A stretch of DNA of 33,731 bases from an uncultured Clostridia bacterium (lineage in GTDB: Bacteria; Bacillota; Clostridia; UBA1381): assembly GCA_934489015.1 (NCBI GenBank), contig CAKSSN010000027.1, positions 1 to 33,731 on the forward strand, written 5' to 3'. The notes under the pieces were generated by a model. It was given only the letters and a program-made list of their open reading frames with translations. It was not told the origin of the DNA and ran no database searches. The translations under genes were made by a program, and so were the position numbers. Of this stretch, positions 8,454-16,451 are shown piece by piece (positions within the stretch are counted from its first letter, which is position 1; every line of letters starts with the position of its first letter).

Positions 8454-11078
8454 TTACTTGTATATTACCGCAAATTCCGGCCGACCGTCGCTTGTTCTTA
8501 TAAATATTGTGCTGCTGTTTTCCTTGCCCGCCTGAAGATAAGGAAGCATTTCGCTCGAATCGGAAACATAAATAAACTTTCCGTCGGGCTCAACTACGTA
8601 AACGTCACTGCTGAACCTGAACGAGAAACGCGCCGTTTCATCGGAAGCGTCGGGCGTAATTCCCGGTACACCTGTCGGAATTATCGTTATCATGTTTCCG
8701 TCATAGTCATACAAAATTCCGCTGTAGAGCACACCCTTTGCAAGATGAGTTCCGTTTGTGTTATCGGGGAGCGTATAATTAAGCTTCTTCTCCGACATAT
8801 CATAGTCGCACGAAAGAGCCGAAATTCTGTTGTCGCCTGTCAGCACATAACGCATTAAATCGCCCTTTTGAACGGAATTTATTCCGCCCTCATCAAACTT
8901 TTTCACCGCCTCATCGGTAAGATAATATTTTTCATATCTGCCCTCAGTAAACATGGTTATTGCATACGTTGTTTCCTCGTCGGGACTGACAGCCGTGCTT
9001 ATTTCGTAAACAATGCCTACCGGTGAATTATTTTCAACCTTTGGGTCGGAAGCCGCATTATCGTAAACAACCATTGCCCCGACAACTCCGTTTGCCGTCA
9101 CGTCATAAAACTCCGTAACATTTTTAATCTGCGCACTCGGCACAATCTGCTGATTTCTGTTATTTTCAAAATAATTGCTCGACTTTAGCGCTGCACGCTT
9201 ATCGTCATCCGCATTATCCGAATTGTCAACAACAAAAATCTTTGTCTGCGCACTTAAATAAACATACGGATGAAATGAATTTGTATCCTTTATCCAGTAA
9301 AGCTTTTCATATGCACTCGCCGGGAAAACAAATCTTGTAAGCATATCATACGGATTTGCATTTTTGTCAGTTCTGCCCTTTGCGCCGCAGGTGTCGATAT
9401 ATTTTATTTCACCGCTGTCATCTGTCATAAACCTTATCAGCTGACGGCTTGTATTTTGTCCCTTGCCGAGAACTGACGCAATTTCACTGCGCTTTTTAAG
9501 CACATTGTCAAGCTTTATTTTCTCCGCTCCGTCAAATACCTCGTTTTTTCCGTCCTCAGTATAAAGCTTTATTTTTAAAATCTCGTCATCCTCATTATAT
9601 ATAACCTTTACAAGATATGCATATCTCATCTGAAGCGACGCCTTTGTGCCTATTGCCTCAACAACGCCGGAATCGGTAAGCAAAAAGGTATATTCCGCTC
9701 CGAGAGCAATATTTCCTATATAATTTGCCTTGAAGTAATACGAATAATCATATACCTCGCCGCCGATTTTAATTTTCATCTCGCCCGAATTTATGCTCTC
9801 TGCCGCACCTGATACGGAATTATTGTTAATATAAAGCCTGATAAGCTTTTTATCCTGCGAAACATAAGCCGACACAAGAGCTCCCGAACGAATATCGGAA
9901 AGCGAAAGCGTGCCGTCTGCCGACTCAACCGTAAGCTTCACATCGCTTGCCGACATATCTATAAATGAATTATCTTGTTTGCCGCTGTTTTCTCCGACAA
10001 GCTTTTTATCTGTCAGATTAACGCTCTTTACAACAATGCTTTTGTATTCGCTTACAACAATAACCTCATATTTCCCGTCATTATCGTTATCAATAAGCTC
10101 AAAGGAAGCCGTATCGGTCAGATCGTCAAGCTCATCGAGAGCTGTTTTATTTGCCGCCTTGCCGTTATAAATTATTGCCGCCGGCTCATTTACCGAATCG
10201 CTTCTGTCAGCATTTTTATCATCGGTATATTTAATTTTTCCGCTCGATACCTCAATATCCTTTACCCGGACCGACCTTGTCTTATAAGGCTCTATGTATA
10301 CTATTTCCTCATCGCCGTCGCTTTCGCGCACATAGCCGCAAACGCGAAAGCCCAATGGTGCGCTGCCGTCATACAGATACGGCGTGCCGTCAAGCATTAT
10401 ATATCCTTCGGGCGCGCTTTGCTCGGCGTCGTAAAGCCCCGTGTTTTCATCAGCCGTTACAACAGCGCGGATATAGTGTATATCAAAATTATTTTCAAAA
10501 AGTGTTTTATCTCCGGCATATGTTTCCCCGTCCTTTATCTCAAACAGCTTGCACTGACCAATATTTACAAGCATCCTGCACATATCCGAAAAGCTGAGCT
10601 CACCCGTGCCGGTGATATTTTTTGTAATATCAAGTCTTGCGGCTGCCGCTTCATAGCCCTTAGGATAGCCGCCGCCAAGCTCCGCTTCGTTTTTTCTGCC
10701 GAGAAGCTTAACCGCCATGGTGTAAGCCTCCGAGCTTGTCACAGCGTCGTCAGGTCTGAACTCGCTCGCCGCAGATATAACTCCGGCAGAATACGCATAC
10801 GCAATTTTGCTCCTTTGAGCATAGTCCTCCGAAATATCCGAAAACGGCATTTTGACAGCTGCCGCCGCATTGTTTCCCGTCAAGTCCATAAGCGCCGAAA
10901 CAAATTCCGCTCTTGTAACGCTGTCGCTGTCTGCCTTATCGGGAATTTCAACTCCTATTTTTCTAAGAAGCTGCACATTACCCTCGCCGCTCAGCTGAGA
11001 AGCCGAATAATCGGCATACACTCCGCCGCACGCAAAAAGCATGAGCGCCGCAAAAATTAATATACTGATTTTTTTCAT
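8454..11078 (-). CDS. Large secreted protein with N-terminal SLH domains
   Basis: 874 residues. The N-terminus is a signal peptide (residues 1-22, VYA before Asp23); a Cys at 17 after LFA could also be a weak lipobox. Residues about 35-185 contain S-layer-homology repeats (VTRAEFVSALMDLTG, then FSDISEDYAQRSKIAYAYSA and FRPDDAVTSSEAYTMAVKLL), which bind secondary cell-wall polymer. The remaining roughly 690 residues are Asp/Ser/Tyr-rich and look beta-rich, but match no family I know and show no catalytic motif. The start overlaps the stop of the previous SLH gene by 4 nt (ATGA). Because it is wall-anchored inside a glycan operon, a glycan-capturing or scaffold role is plausible but inferred. 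Confidence 0.8.
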   Translation of the reverse strand: MKKISILIFAALMLFACGGVYADYSASQLSGEGNVQLLRKIGVEIPDKADSDSVTRAEFVSALMDLTGNNAAAAVKMPFSDISEDYAQRSKIAYAYSAGVISAASEFRPDDAVTSSEAYTMAVKLLGRKNEAELGGGYPKGYEAAAARLDITKNITGTGELSFSDMCRMLVNIGQCKLFEIKDGETYAGDKTLFENNFDIHYIRAVVTADENTGLYDAEQSAPEGYIMLDGTPYLYDGSAPLGFRVCGYVRESDGDEEIVYIEPYKTRSVRVKDIEVSSGKIKYTDDKNADRSDSVNEPAAIIYNGKAANKTALDELDDLTDTASFELIDNDNDGKYEVIVVSEYKSIVVKSVNLTDKKLVGENSGKQDNSFIDMSASDVKLTVESADGTLSLSDIRSGALVSAYVSQDKKLIRLYINNNSVSGAAESINSGEMKIKIGGEVYDYSYYFKANYIGNIALGAEYTFLLTDSGVVEAIGTKASLQMRYAYLVKVIYNEDDEILKIKLYTEDGKNEVFDGAEKIKLDNVLKKRSEIASVLGKGQNTSRQLIRFMTDDSGEIKYIDTCGAKGRTDKNANPYDMLTRFVFPASAYEKLYWIKDTNSFHPYVYLSAQTKIFVVDNSDNADDDKRAALKSSNYFENNRNQQIVPSAQIKNVTEFYDVTANGVVGAMVVYDNAASDPKVENNSPVGIVYEISTAVSPDEETTYAITMFTEGRYEKYYLTDEAVKKFDEGGINSVQKGDLMRYVLTGDNRISALSCDYDMSEKKLNYTLPDNTNGTHLAKGVLYSGILYDYDGNMITIIPTGVPGITPDASDETARFSFRFSSDVYVVEPDGKFIYVSDSSEMLPYLQAGKENSSTIFIRTSDGRPEFAVIYK

Positions 11079-12676
11079 TCGCCTTTCACCTCCGCGTTGT
11101 ATAAAAGCGCTGCCGCTTCGCCTCTTTTAATTTCGCTCTGCGGACGGAAATATCCGCCGTCGCCTATCATAACGCCTGCTTTTGACAGTGCACATACGGC
11201 TTCTTTTGCATAGTCCGAAACCTCGCCGAAGTCGTAAAACTCCGCACTTTCTCCGCCGGCAAATTTGCCGAGTCTGTACACGATAACAGCCGCGTCCTGT
11301 CTTGTTATGGGGCTGTTCGGCATAAAGCGCCCGTCATAGCCGCTTACAATTTTTTCGGCATTGCTTATGCATGAGAAATACCAGTCATTTTCGGACACGT
11401 CCGTAAACTCGGCTTTTTTATCCGATTTTATATTAAACAGCTCCGTCAAAAGCTTAACAAACTCCGCTCTTGTTACGCTGCTTTCGGGCCTGAAAGAATT
11501 ATCTTCATAGCCCGAAATAATGCCGCGCGAAGCAAGCTTATCAACATATTCGCGGCTCCAGTGATTTGCCATATCGGAAAACTTATGTTTATTTTCTGTC
11601 GGCTGCGGCTGCTTTTCAGGCTCCGCCGCACCTATAACGCCGACTCCGCCGGACTTGCTGCCGGAGCTTCCTCCCGAGCCGCCAGAGCCGCCGCCCTGAT
11701 TTCCCTTTGACGATTTGTTTTCGCTCACTGCCTTGTCAAAGCTTTCTTTTATATCAGCATAACCTGTAAAATTGTCACGCACCTTAAACATTGCAACAAA
11801 AACCTTATACCTATCGGATGACGAAATTTTACCGTATGCAGAGCCGGAGGAAATATCAATATCCGCCTTATCCGCAATCGCCGTAACATTCTCCTGAAGA
11901 TAAGACCATGTCTTTGATGCGCGCACTTTTGCAACATCCGCCTTTTCCGCATAAATTTCCGCCGGAGAGCCCTTTGAAAAGTCTGCCGACTTTAAAAGCT
12001 TATCCAAAATTTCTTTGCCGTCCGATTTTATATATTCATCATATGTTGTTCCGAAGCACTGCGCGTATTTAAGCATTGCTTCATTAACCGATATATCCTC
12101 ATCTGACAGCATTGCGCAGGCAACCGATCCCTCAAAGGCGGTGCAAAACGAATTTATATCATATTTTCCGGCCGCACCGAAGCACTGCTTTGCTATATAT
12201 TCAAGCTTTTCGCTTATGAAGTCATCGTCCAAATCAACTCCGACTTTTTCCGCCTTTTCGCTACAAAGCAACTTATACAGCTCGTTTGCGCTTTGAGTGC
12301 CGTTTATCTCGCCGATTACCGCCTGCGTACCCTCGTCCGCACTGTTTACTATCATAACCGCGCTGCTGTCATGCACGCCCTCGCCGTCAAAGTAAACGAA
12401 ATATTTTCCGCTTTCAATATCCGCTCTGAGCTTTATTTTCTTATCTATTGTACCGTCTGTTAATTTCAAAACAGAAATATACTCCGGCATATAATCTTCC
12501 CCGAGCGTGCCGCCGCTTTTTGCCACCGTAACGGTTACAGCTGCCGCAGGCTGTGCGCCTTGCATGGTTATTTCATTTAAGCTGCGGTCAAACGTTACCG
12601 ACATATCGCCGGCATATGCTGATGAAGCCAGCAAAAGAGTTAAAATTCCCGCACAGGATAATAATTTAAGCTTCAT
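11075..12676 (-). CDS. Secreted protein with three C-terminal SLH domains
   Basis: 533 residues with a signal peptide (cleavage after AYA, residue 22). A short beta-rich N-terminal domain (about 24-125) and a helical region (about 125-320) lead into a Gly/Ser-rich linker (about 327-352). Three SLH repeats fill residues about 365-533; each carries the typical 'F.D....W...I..l...g...G......F.P...itR.e' pattern, for example FRPESSVTRAEFVKLLTELF. This architecture is usual for proteins displayed on the clostridial wall. The start has a strong AAAGGAGA site 6 nt upstream. It lies 15 nt downstream of the second permease gene and overlaps the next SLH gene. The N-terminal half is of unknown function; glycan binding at the surface is inference. 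Confidence 0.85.
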   Translation of the reverse strand: MKLKLLSCAGILTLLLASSAYAGDMSVTFDRSLNEITMQGAQPAAAVTVTVAKSGGTLGEDYMPEYISVLKLTDGTIDKKIKLRADIESGKYFVYFDGEGVHDSSAVMIVNSADEGTQAVIGEINGTQSANELYKLLCSEKAEKVGVDLDDDFISEKLEYIAKQCFGAAGKYDINSFCTAFEGSVACAMLSDEDISVNEAMLKYAQCFGTTYDEYIKSDGKEILDKLLKSADFSKGSPAEIYAEKADVAKVRASKTWSYLQENVTAIADKADIDISSGSAYGKISSSDRYKVFVAMFKVRDNFTGYADIKESFDKAVSENKSSKGNQGGGSGGSGGSSGSKSGGVGVIGAAEPEKQPQPTENKHKFSDMANHWSREYVDKLASRGIISGYEDNSFRPESSVTRAEFVKLLTELFNIKSDKKAEFTDVSENDWYFSCISNAEKIVSGYDGRFMPNSPITRQDAAVIVYRLGKFAGGESAEFYDFGEVSDYAKEAVCALSKAGVMIGDGGYFRPQSEIKRGEAAALLYNAEVKGE

Positions 12677-12691
12677 TGATAATCTCCTTTC

Positions 12692-13564
12692 TTATCCCTT
12701 TACAGCGCCGACCATTATTCCGTTTACAAAATACTTCTGCAAAAACGGATAAACAACCAGTATCGGCACGGTTGCAACCATCATAACCGCATACTGAACG
12801 GTTTCCGCCATAGTTTCGGCGTCCGCATTTGCGGAGTTGTTCATATTATCGGTATTGTTATTAATAAGAATTTCTCTTAAAATAAGCTGAAGCGGATAAA
12901 GTGTTTTCTTTCTTATATAAAGCATTGCGTCAAACCATGCGTTCCAGACCTCAACGGCGTAATAAAGAAAAATTACCATAACCGTCGGAATAACAAGCGG
13001 AAGCATTATTATAAACAAGCTTTTTACGCAGCCTGCGCCGTCAATTGCGGCAGCCTCGTCTATCTCTCGCGGAACGGCTTCAAACGCGTTTCGCATTATA
13101 ATCATATTAAACGTGTTTATAACCGACGGCAAAATAAGCGCAAGCATTTTATTGTCAAGTCCGAGCGAACGCACATTAAGATATGTAGGAATCATTCCGC
13201 CGGAGAAAAACATTGTAACAATAATCAAAAACATCAGCTTCGGGACCCAAAACGCGTCCTTTTTTGAAAGCACGTATGCGCCGATTATTGTAAGCAGCAT
13301 AGCAAGCGACACCCTTGTTACGAGTATGATAACTGTGTTTATAAACCCTCTTATAATTCTGTCGTCGCGGAAAACTATTCTGTAGGCTTCAATATTAAAG
13401 CCGAGCGGCTTATACAAAAAGCCCTGATACATCATAAAATCCGCCGACTTGCTCAGCGACGCTATAAGCACGTAATAAAACGGATAAAGCGTCAGAAACG
13501 CGACTATCAGCATAAATATAACGTTAAACACGTTAAATGCCTTTTCGCCCTTTGTCTTTTTCAT
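12692..13564 (-). CDS. Sugar ABC transporter permease, YtcP/LplC (MalG-like) type
   Basis: A 290-residue inner-membrane permease with six predicted transmembrane helices. The cytoplasmic coupling loop carries the EAA signature EAAAIDGAGCVKSLFIIMLP at about 165-184, which contacts the ATPase. The C-terminus (FVNGIMVGAVKG) is typical of the YtcP/LplC group of CUT1-type permeases. It pairs with the LplB-like permease 18 nt upstream and the binding lipoprotein further upstream, forming a carbohydrate importer. No ATPase gene lies in the operon, so a shared MsmK/MsmX-type ATPase is presumably encoded elsewhere. A GGGAGGA site precedes the ATG. Confidence 0.93.
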   Translation of the reverse strand: MKKTKGEKAFNVFNVIFMLIVAFLTLYPFYYVLIASLSKSADFMMYQGFLYKPLGFNIEAYRIVFRDDRIIRGFINTVIILVTRVSLAMLLTIIGAYVLSKKDAFWVPKLMFLIIVTMFFSGGMIPTYLNVRSLGLDNKMLALILPSVINTFNMIIMRNAFEAVPREIDEAAAIDGAGCVKSLFIIMLPLVIPTVMVIFLYYAVEVWNAWFDAMLYIRKKTLYPLQLILREILINNNTDNMNNSANADAETMAETVQYAVMMVATVPILVVYPFLQKYFVNGIMVGAVKG

Positions 13565-13582
13565 GAATTTAATTCCTCCCCG

Positions 13583-14524
13583 TTACCAAAGACTGCCCTC
13601 ACCGGTTTTCCGGCTTAAGCTGTTGGCTATAATCAAAAGTATAAAATTCAAAACTGAATTAAACAGTCCTACCGCCGTGCTGAAGCTGAAGCTTCCCTCC
13701 GTTATACCCTTTCGGTACACATAGGTTGTTATAACATCGGCAGTTTGATATGTAATCGGGTTATATAAAAGAATAATCTTTTCATATCCTACATTAAGCA
13801 AATTTCCTATTTGCAGAATAAACATAATTATTATTGTGGACATAATGCCCGGAATTGTGACATGAATAGTCTGCTGCCATCTGTTTGCGCCGTCAACAAC
13901 AGCCGCTTCATAAAGCTGCTTGTCAATTCCCGTCAGCGCGGCAAAGTAAATTATTGAATTCCAGCCGACATCTGTCCAAATTCCCGAAATAACATAAATC
14001 GGCACAAAATATTTCGGGTAGTTAAGATAGGATTTTCTCTCTGCGCCGAACACGGAGAGAATGTTATTTATAATACCGCTGTCGGAGGTAAATTTGGCAA
14101 CAAGACCGCATACAACTATAATCGATATAAAATGCGGAAGGTATGCCACAAGCTGAATACCCTTTTGAAATCTCTTGCTCGACAGCTCATTTAGCATCAG
14201 CGCCAGAATTATCGGCGCAGGGAACCCGAAAATTATATTGCTTACGCTTATCCAAAGCGTGTTACGCATAAGGCGCCAGAAATACGGATTTTTCAAAAAG
14301 CTTTCAAAATGCGCAAATCCGACAACCTTGCTTCCGAGTATTCCCTTTGAAACGGAATAATTTTCAAATGCAATTGCAAGTCCGCCCATCGGCTTGTAGC
14401 GAAACAATAAATAAAAAAGCAAAACAGGGATAAACAATACATACAGACCCCAATGCATTTTCCAGTCCTTGACTATTGACCTTTTGAGGCTTTGGCTGCT
14501 CTTTAAACCTTTATTCTTCTTCAT
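13583..14524 (-). CDS. Sugar ABC transporter permease, LplB (MalF-like) type
   Basis: A permease of 313 residues from the chosen start. An in-frame ATG 14 codons further upstream (14566) is rejected because AGGAGG sits 7 nt before the ATG at 14524 and the protein then begins MKKNKG like its homologues. It has six transmembrane helices, a 'HWGLYVLFIPVLLFYLLFRY' first helix typical of LplB, and the EAA loop YEAAVVDGANRWQQTIHVTI. It is the partner of the downstream YtcP-type permease. The spacer between it and the binding-protein gene contains two strong hairpins, which probably set permease expression below that of the binding protein. Confidence 0.93.
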   Translation of the reverse strand: MKKNKGLKSSQSLKRSIVKDWKMHWGLYVLFIPVLLFYLLFRYKPMGGLAIAFENYSVSKGILGSKVVGFAHFESFLKNPYFWRLMRNTLWISVSNIIFGFPAPIILALMLNELSSKRFQKGIQLVAYLPHFISIIVVCGLVAKFTSDSGIINNILSVFGAERKSYLNYPKYFVPIYVISGIWTDVGWNSIIYFAALTGIDKQLYEAAVVDGANRWQQTIHVTIPGIMSTIIIMFILQIGNLLNVGYEKIILLYNPITYQTADVITTYVYRKGITEGSFSFSTAVGLFNSVLNFILLIIANSLSRKTGEGSLW

Positions 14525-14554
14525 TAACAGGCCTCCTAAAAAATTTCCTTTGCA

Positions 14555-14592
14555 GCTGCGCGGCAAAAGTCAACCAACCTATGCCGCGCAGC
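14555..14592 (-). promoter_or_regulatory. Intercistronic hairpin upstream of lplB-like gene
   Basis: A perfect 11-bp inverted repeat, GCTGCGCGGCA at 14555-14565 and TGCCGCGCAGC at 14582-14592, with a 16-nt loop. No T-run follows directly, so it is more likely an mRNA 3'-end stabiliser or partial terminator for the binding-protein message than a full terminator. Confidence 0.7.
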
Positions 14593-14609
14593 CCTTGCTC
14601 ACTTCTGAT

Positions 14610-14637
14610 GGGAGGGGAAAAAGCTTTTAACCTCCCC
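14610..14637 (-). promoter_or_regulatory. Second intercistronic hairpin after the binding-protein gene
   Basis: GGGAGG at 14610-14615 pairs with CCTCCC at 14631-14636 around an AAAAGCTTTT self-complementary core. It lies just past the stop of the solute-binding-protein gene, in tandem with the hairpin at 14555-14592. No T-run follows on the minus strand. Confidence 0.6.
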
Positions 14638-14650
14638 CGAAACATTTACT

Positions 14651-16225
14651 TTATCTCTTATTATATCTTTCAACAGCGTCGGAATAAATCTGTATAGCCT
14701 CGTCAACTCCGAAGCCCTTTATTGTATTTATGAAGCTGTCGTAATTATCAAGCGGCTCTATGCCCATGATAAATTTAAAAATCATCTCGTCCGCGCACGT
14801 TTCAACATCGTTCATTATTGAGCTTATTCTGCTGCTTTCCTCAGCTGTAAGCGAAACCATAGGAATATGCGTGTCGTAAACGTCGCTCTGCCATACATCA
14901 AGAGCGGTCTTTTGCTGCGGTAGCGCATAATACTGCTCTATGTATCTTACGTCCTGAACAAACGGACCTGATGTAGATGCGAGCGTATATTTTCCTATAG
15001 CGTCCGAAATGCTGAGTCCGTCTGGATTATTCATAATCCAATCGGTGTATTTCGGGTAATCGCCCTCCATTTTATAGCTTTCGCCCTCTTTTCCGAAATT
15101 CATCATCATATGGCCCTTTTCGGTGTAGCCGTAATCGAGAAATCTCATTGCAAGCTCAATATTTTTGCAGCTTGTTGTAATAAAGCCGTTATTGTTTATA
15201 TTATACGCAAATTCCTTTGTTCCGAATTTTGACGTATCGCCCTTTTTGAGTACCGGGAACGGTGCAGGTTCAAGGTCAAATGACGGATTTTTATCTTTCA
15301 TGGCATTCATATATTTTCCAAGACCGCTTCCTGCCCACATACAGCTTGCGCCCGTTACGGAATTTAATATGTTCGCGTCCTTGTCGGCTATTTTTACAAT
15401 GTTTTTATCAATAAGCCCCTCGCTGTACCACTGATTAAGAGTTTTAAGACCCTCTTTAAATTCCGGCTCAAGATAGCCGTATGTAACCTTGCCGTCCTTA
15501 AGATAAAAATCTGCCTTTGTGCCGTATGCGCCCATAAATACTCCGGCATATTTTTCCCAGTAAAGCAAATCATAGCTCAGCGGCGCGGAAACGCCCTGAC
15601 TCTTAAACGCCTGAAGCGCCGTGTGCCACTCGTCAATTGTTTCGGGAATGTCAAGCCCTGCCTTATCGAGCATATCTTTTCTTACCGCAAGACCGCTCGA
15701 AACGGTCAGCTTCTCGTCGCCTCTTAAGAACGGAAACGAGAAATATTCTCCGTCGTCACTCTTTGACATCTTGTCAATATCTTTATTTCCATCAAGGTAC
15801 TTCTTTAAATTCGGAGCGAATTTATCCATATAATCGGTTATCGGAATTATAACCTCATCGTCAACGTATTTTTTAACTCCGCCCGGCTGATTATAAAGAT
15901 TTGTAAGAAGTATATCCGGCAAATCGCCCGACGCGAGCAGAATTGTCAGCGCCTCTTCCGAGCCGTTCATCGGCTGGATAAACTCAACGTTTACTCCCGT
16001 TTCCTCCTGCCATATGCTTCCGAGCGGATTTTGAGTAATATCTCCGCCCGGCAGTGTGCTCGACCAAACCTTGAGAGTATCGTCACACTTTACCGGATAA
16101 ACATCGCTGCCCGAATACTCAACCTTGCTCGATTTCTGCTCAAGCTCCTTGTAATCTCCGCAGCCGGATAATGCAGCCGCTGCGGCAGCTGCCAAAATTA
16201 ATAATGTAATTGTTTTTCTTTGCAT
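14651..16225 (-). CDS. Extracellular sugar-binding lipoprotein of an ABC importer
   Basis: 524 residues from the chosen ATG at 16225. The longer frame from 16261 is rejected because the AGGAAGAG ribosome site lies within it and the protein from 16225 starts directly with a lipoprotein signal. The lipobox is LSGC with Cys22 as the lipidated residue. The mature protein shows the family-1 solute-binding fold (for example VNVEFIQPMNGSEEALTILL near the N-terminus, then DLPDILLT) and is of the large LplA/YtcQ type. It would capture an oligosaccharide outside the membrane and hand it to the two permeases downstream. It is the first gene of the nine-gene operon, with its own promoter and a structured leader. 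Confidence 0.93.
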   Translation of the reverse strand: MQRKTITLLILAAAAAAALSGCGDYKELEQKSSKVEYSGSDVYPVKCDDTLKVWSSTLPGGDITQNPLGSIWQEETGVNVEFIQPMNGSEEALTILLASGDLPDILLTNLYNQPGGVKKYVDDEVIIPITDYMDKFAPNLKKYLDGNKDIDKMSKSDDGEYFSFPFLRGDEKLTVSSGLAVRKDMLDKAGLDIPETIDEWHTALQAFKSQGVSAPLSYDLLYWEKYAGVFMGAYGTKADFYLKDGKVTYGYLEPEFKEGLKTLNQWYSEGLIDKNIVKIADKDANILNSVTGASCMWAGSGLGKYMNAMKDKNPSFDLEPAPFPVLKKGDTSKFGTKEFAYNINNNGFITTSCKNIELAMRFLDYGYTEKGHMMMNFGKEGESYKMEGDYPKYTDWIMNNPDGLSISDAIGKYTLASTSGPFVQDVRYIEQYYALPQQKTALDVWQSDVYDTHIPMVSLTAEESSRISSIMNDVETCADEMIFKFIMGIEPLDNYDSFINTIKGFGVDEAIQIYSDAVERYNKR

Positions 16226-16239
16226 AACTCTTCCTTTCC

Positions 16240-16288
16240 GTGCCGCAAGGCACAACCGCATACCGCACTTTCAATCCGCACGGTATGC
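16240..16288 (-). promoter_or_regulatory. Structured 5' leader of the operon
   Basis: Two hairpins lie between the predicted transcription start (about 16314) and the first gene. GCATACCG (16258-16265) pairs with CGGTATGC (16281-16288). GTGCC (16240-16244) pairs with GGCAC (16249-16253) around a 4-nt loop, placed just before the AGGAAGAG ribosome site. The leader does not match a riboswitch class I recognise. Confidence 0.5.
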
Positions 16289-16320
16289 CGCGTATTTTTT
16301 GCCGCATATTTTATATTTTA

Positions 16321-16349
16321 ATTTTAACATCCGCCCGCCTGTTTTTCAA
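16321..16349 (-). promoter_or_regulatory. Sigma-A promoter of the glycan operon (extended -10)
   Basis: On the minus strand TTGAAA (16344-16349) is followed after exactly 17 bp by TAAAAT (16321-16326), preceded by TGT, giving an extended -10. It lies between the regulator's terminator and the binding-protein gene and explains independent transcription of the operon. Confidence 0.75.
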
Positions 16350-16379
16350 GCGACAAAATTTGAAAGTCGGCGATTAAAT

Positions 16380-16415
16380 CAAAAAAATCCCTGCTTTATA
16401 GCCAATAAAGCAGGG
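16380..16415 (-). terminator. Rho-independent terminator of the AraC-type regulator gene
   Basis: A perfect 11-bp stem, CCCTGCTTTAT (16389-16399) with ATAAAGCAGGG (16405-16415), and a 5-nt loop, is followed on the minus strand by A and then seven T residues (16381-16387). It separates the regulator gene from the operon promoter just downstream. Confidence 0.93.
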
Positions 16416-16451
16416 TTTTGCCGCGCGACAAAATTAAAATGCCGCGTCTTT

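Noticed and set aside
9975..11060. Long plus-strand open frame (361 codons) opposite the SLH-domain gene.
   Set aside because: It is a shadow of a well-supported minus-strand gene; it lacks a ribosome site and its translation is Ile/Arg/Cys-rich and matches no family.
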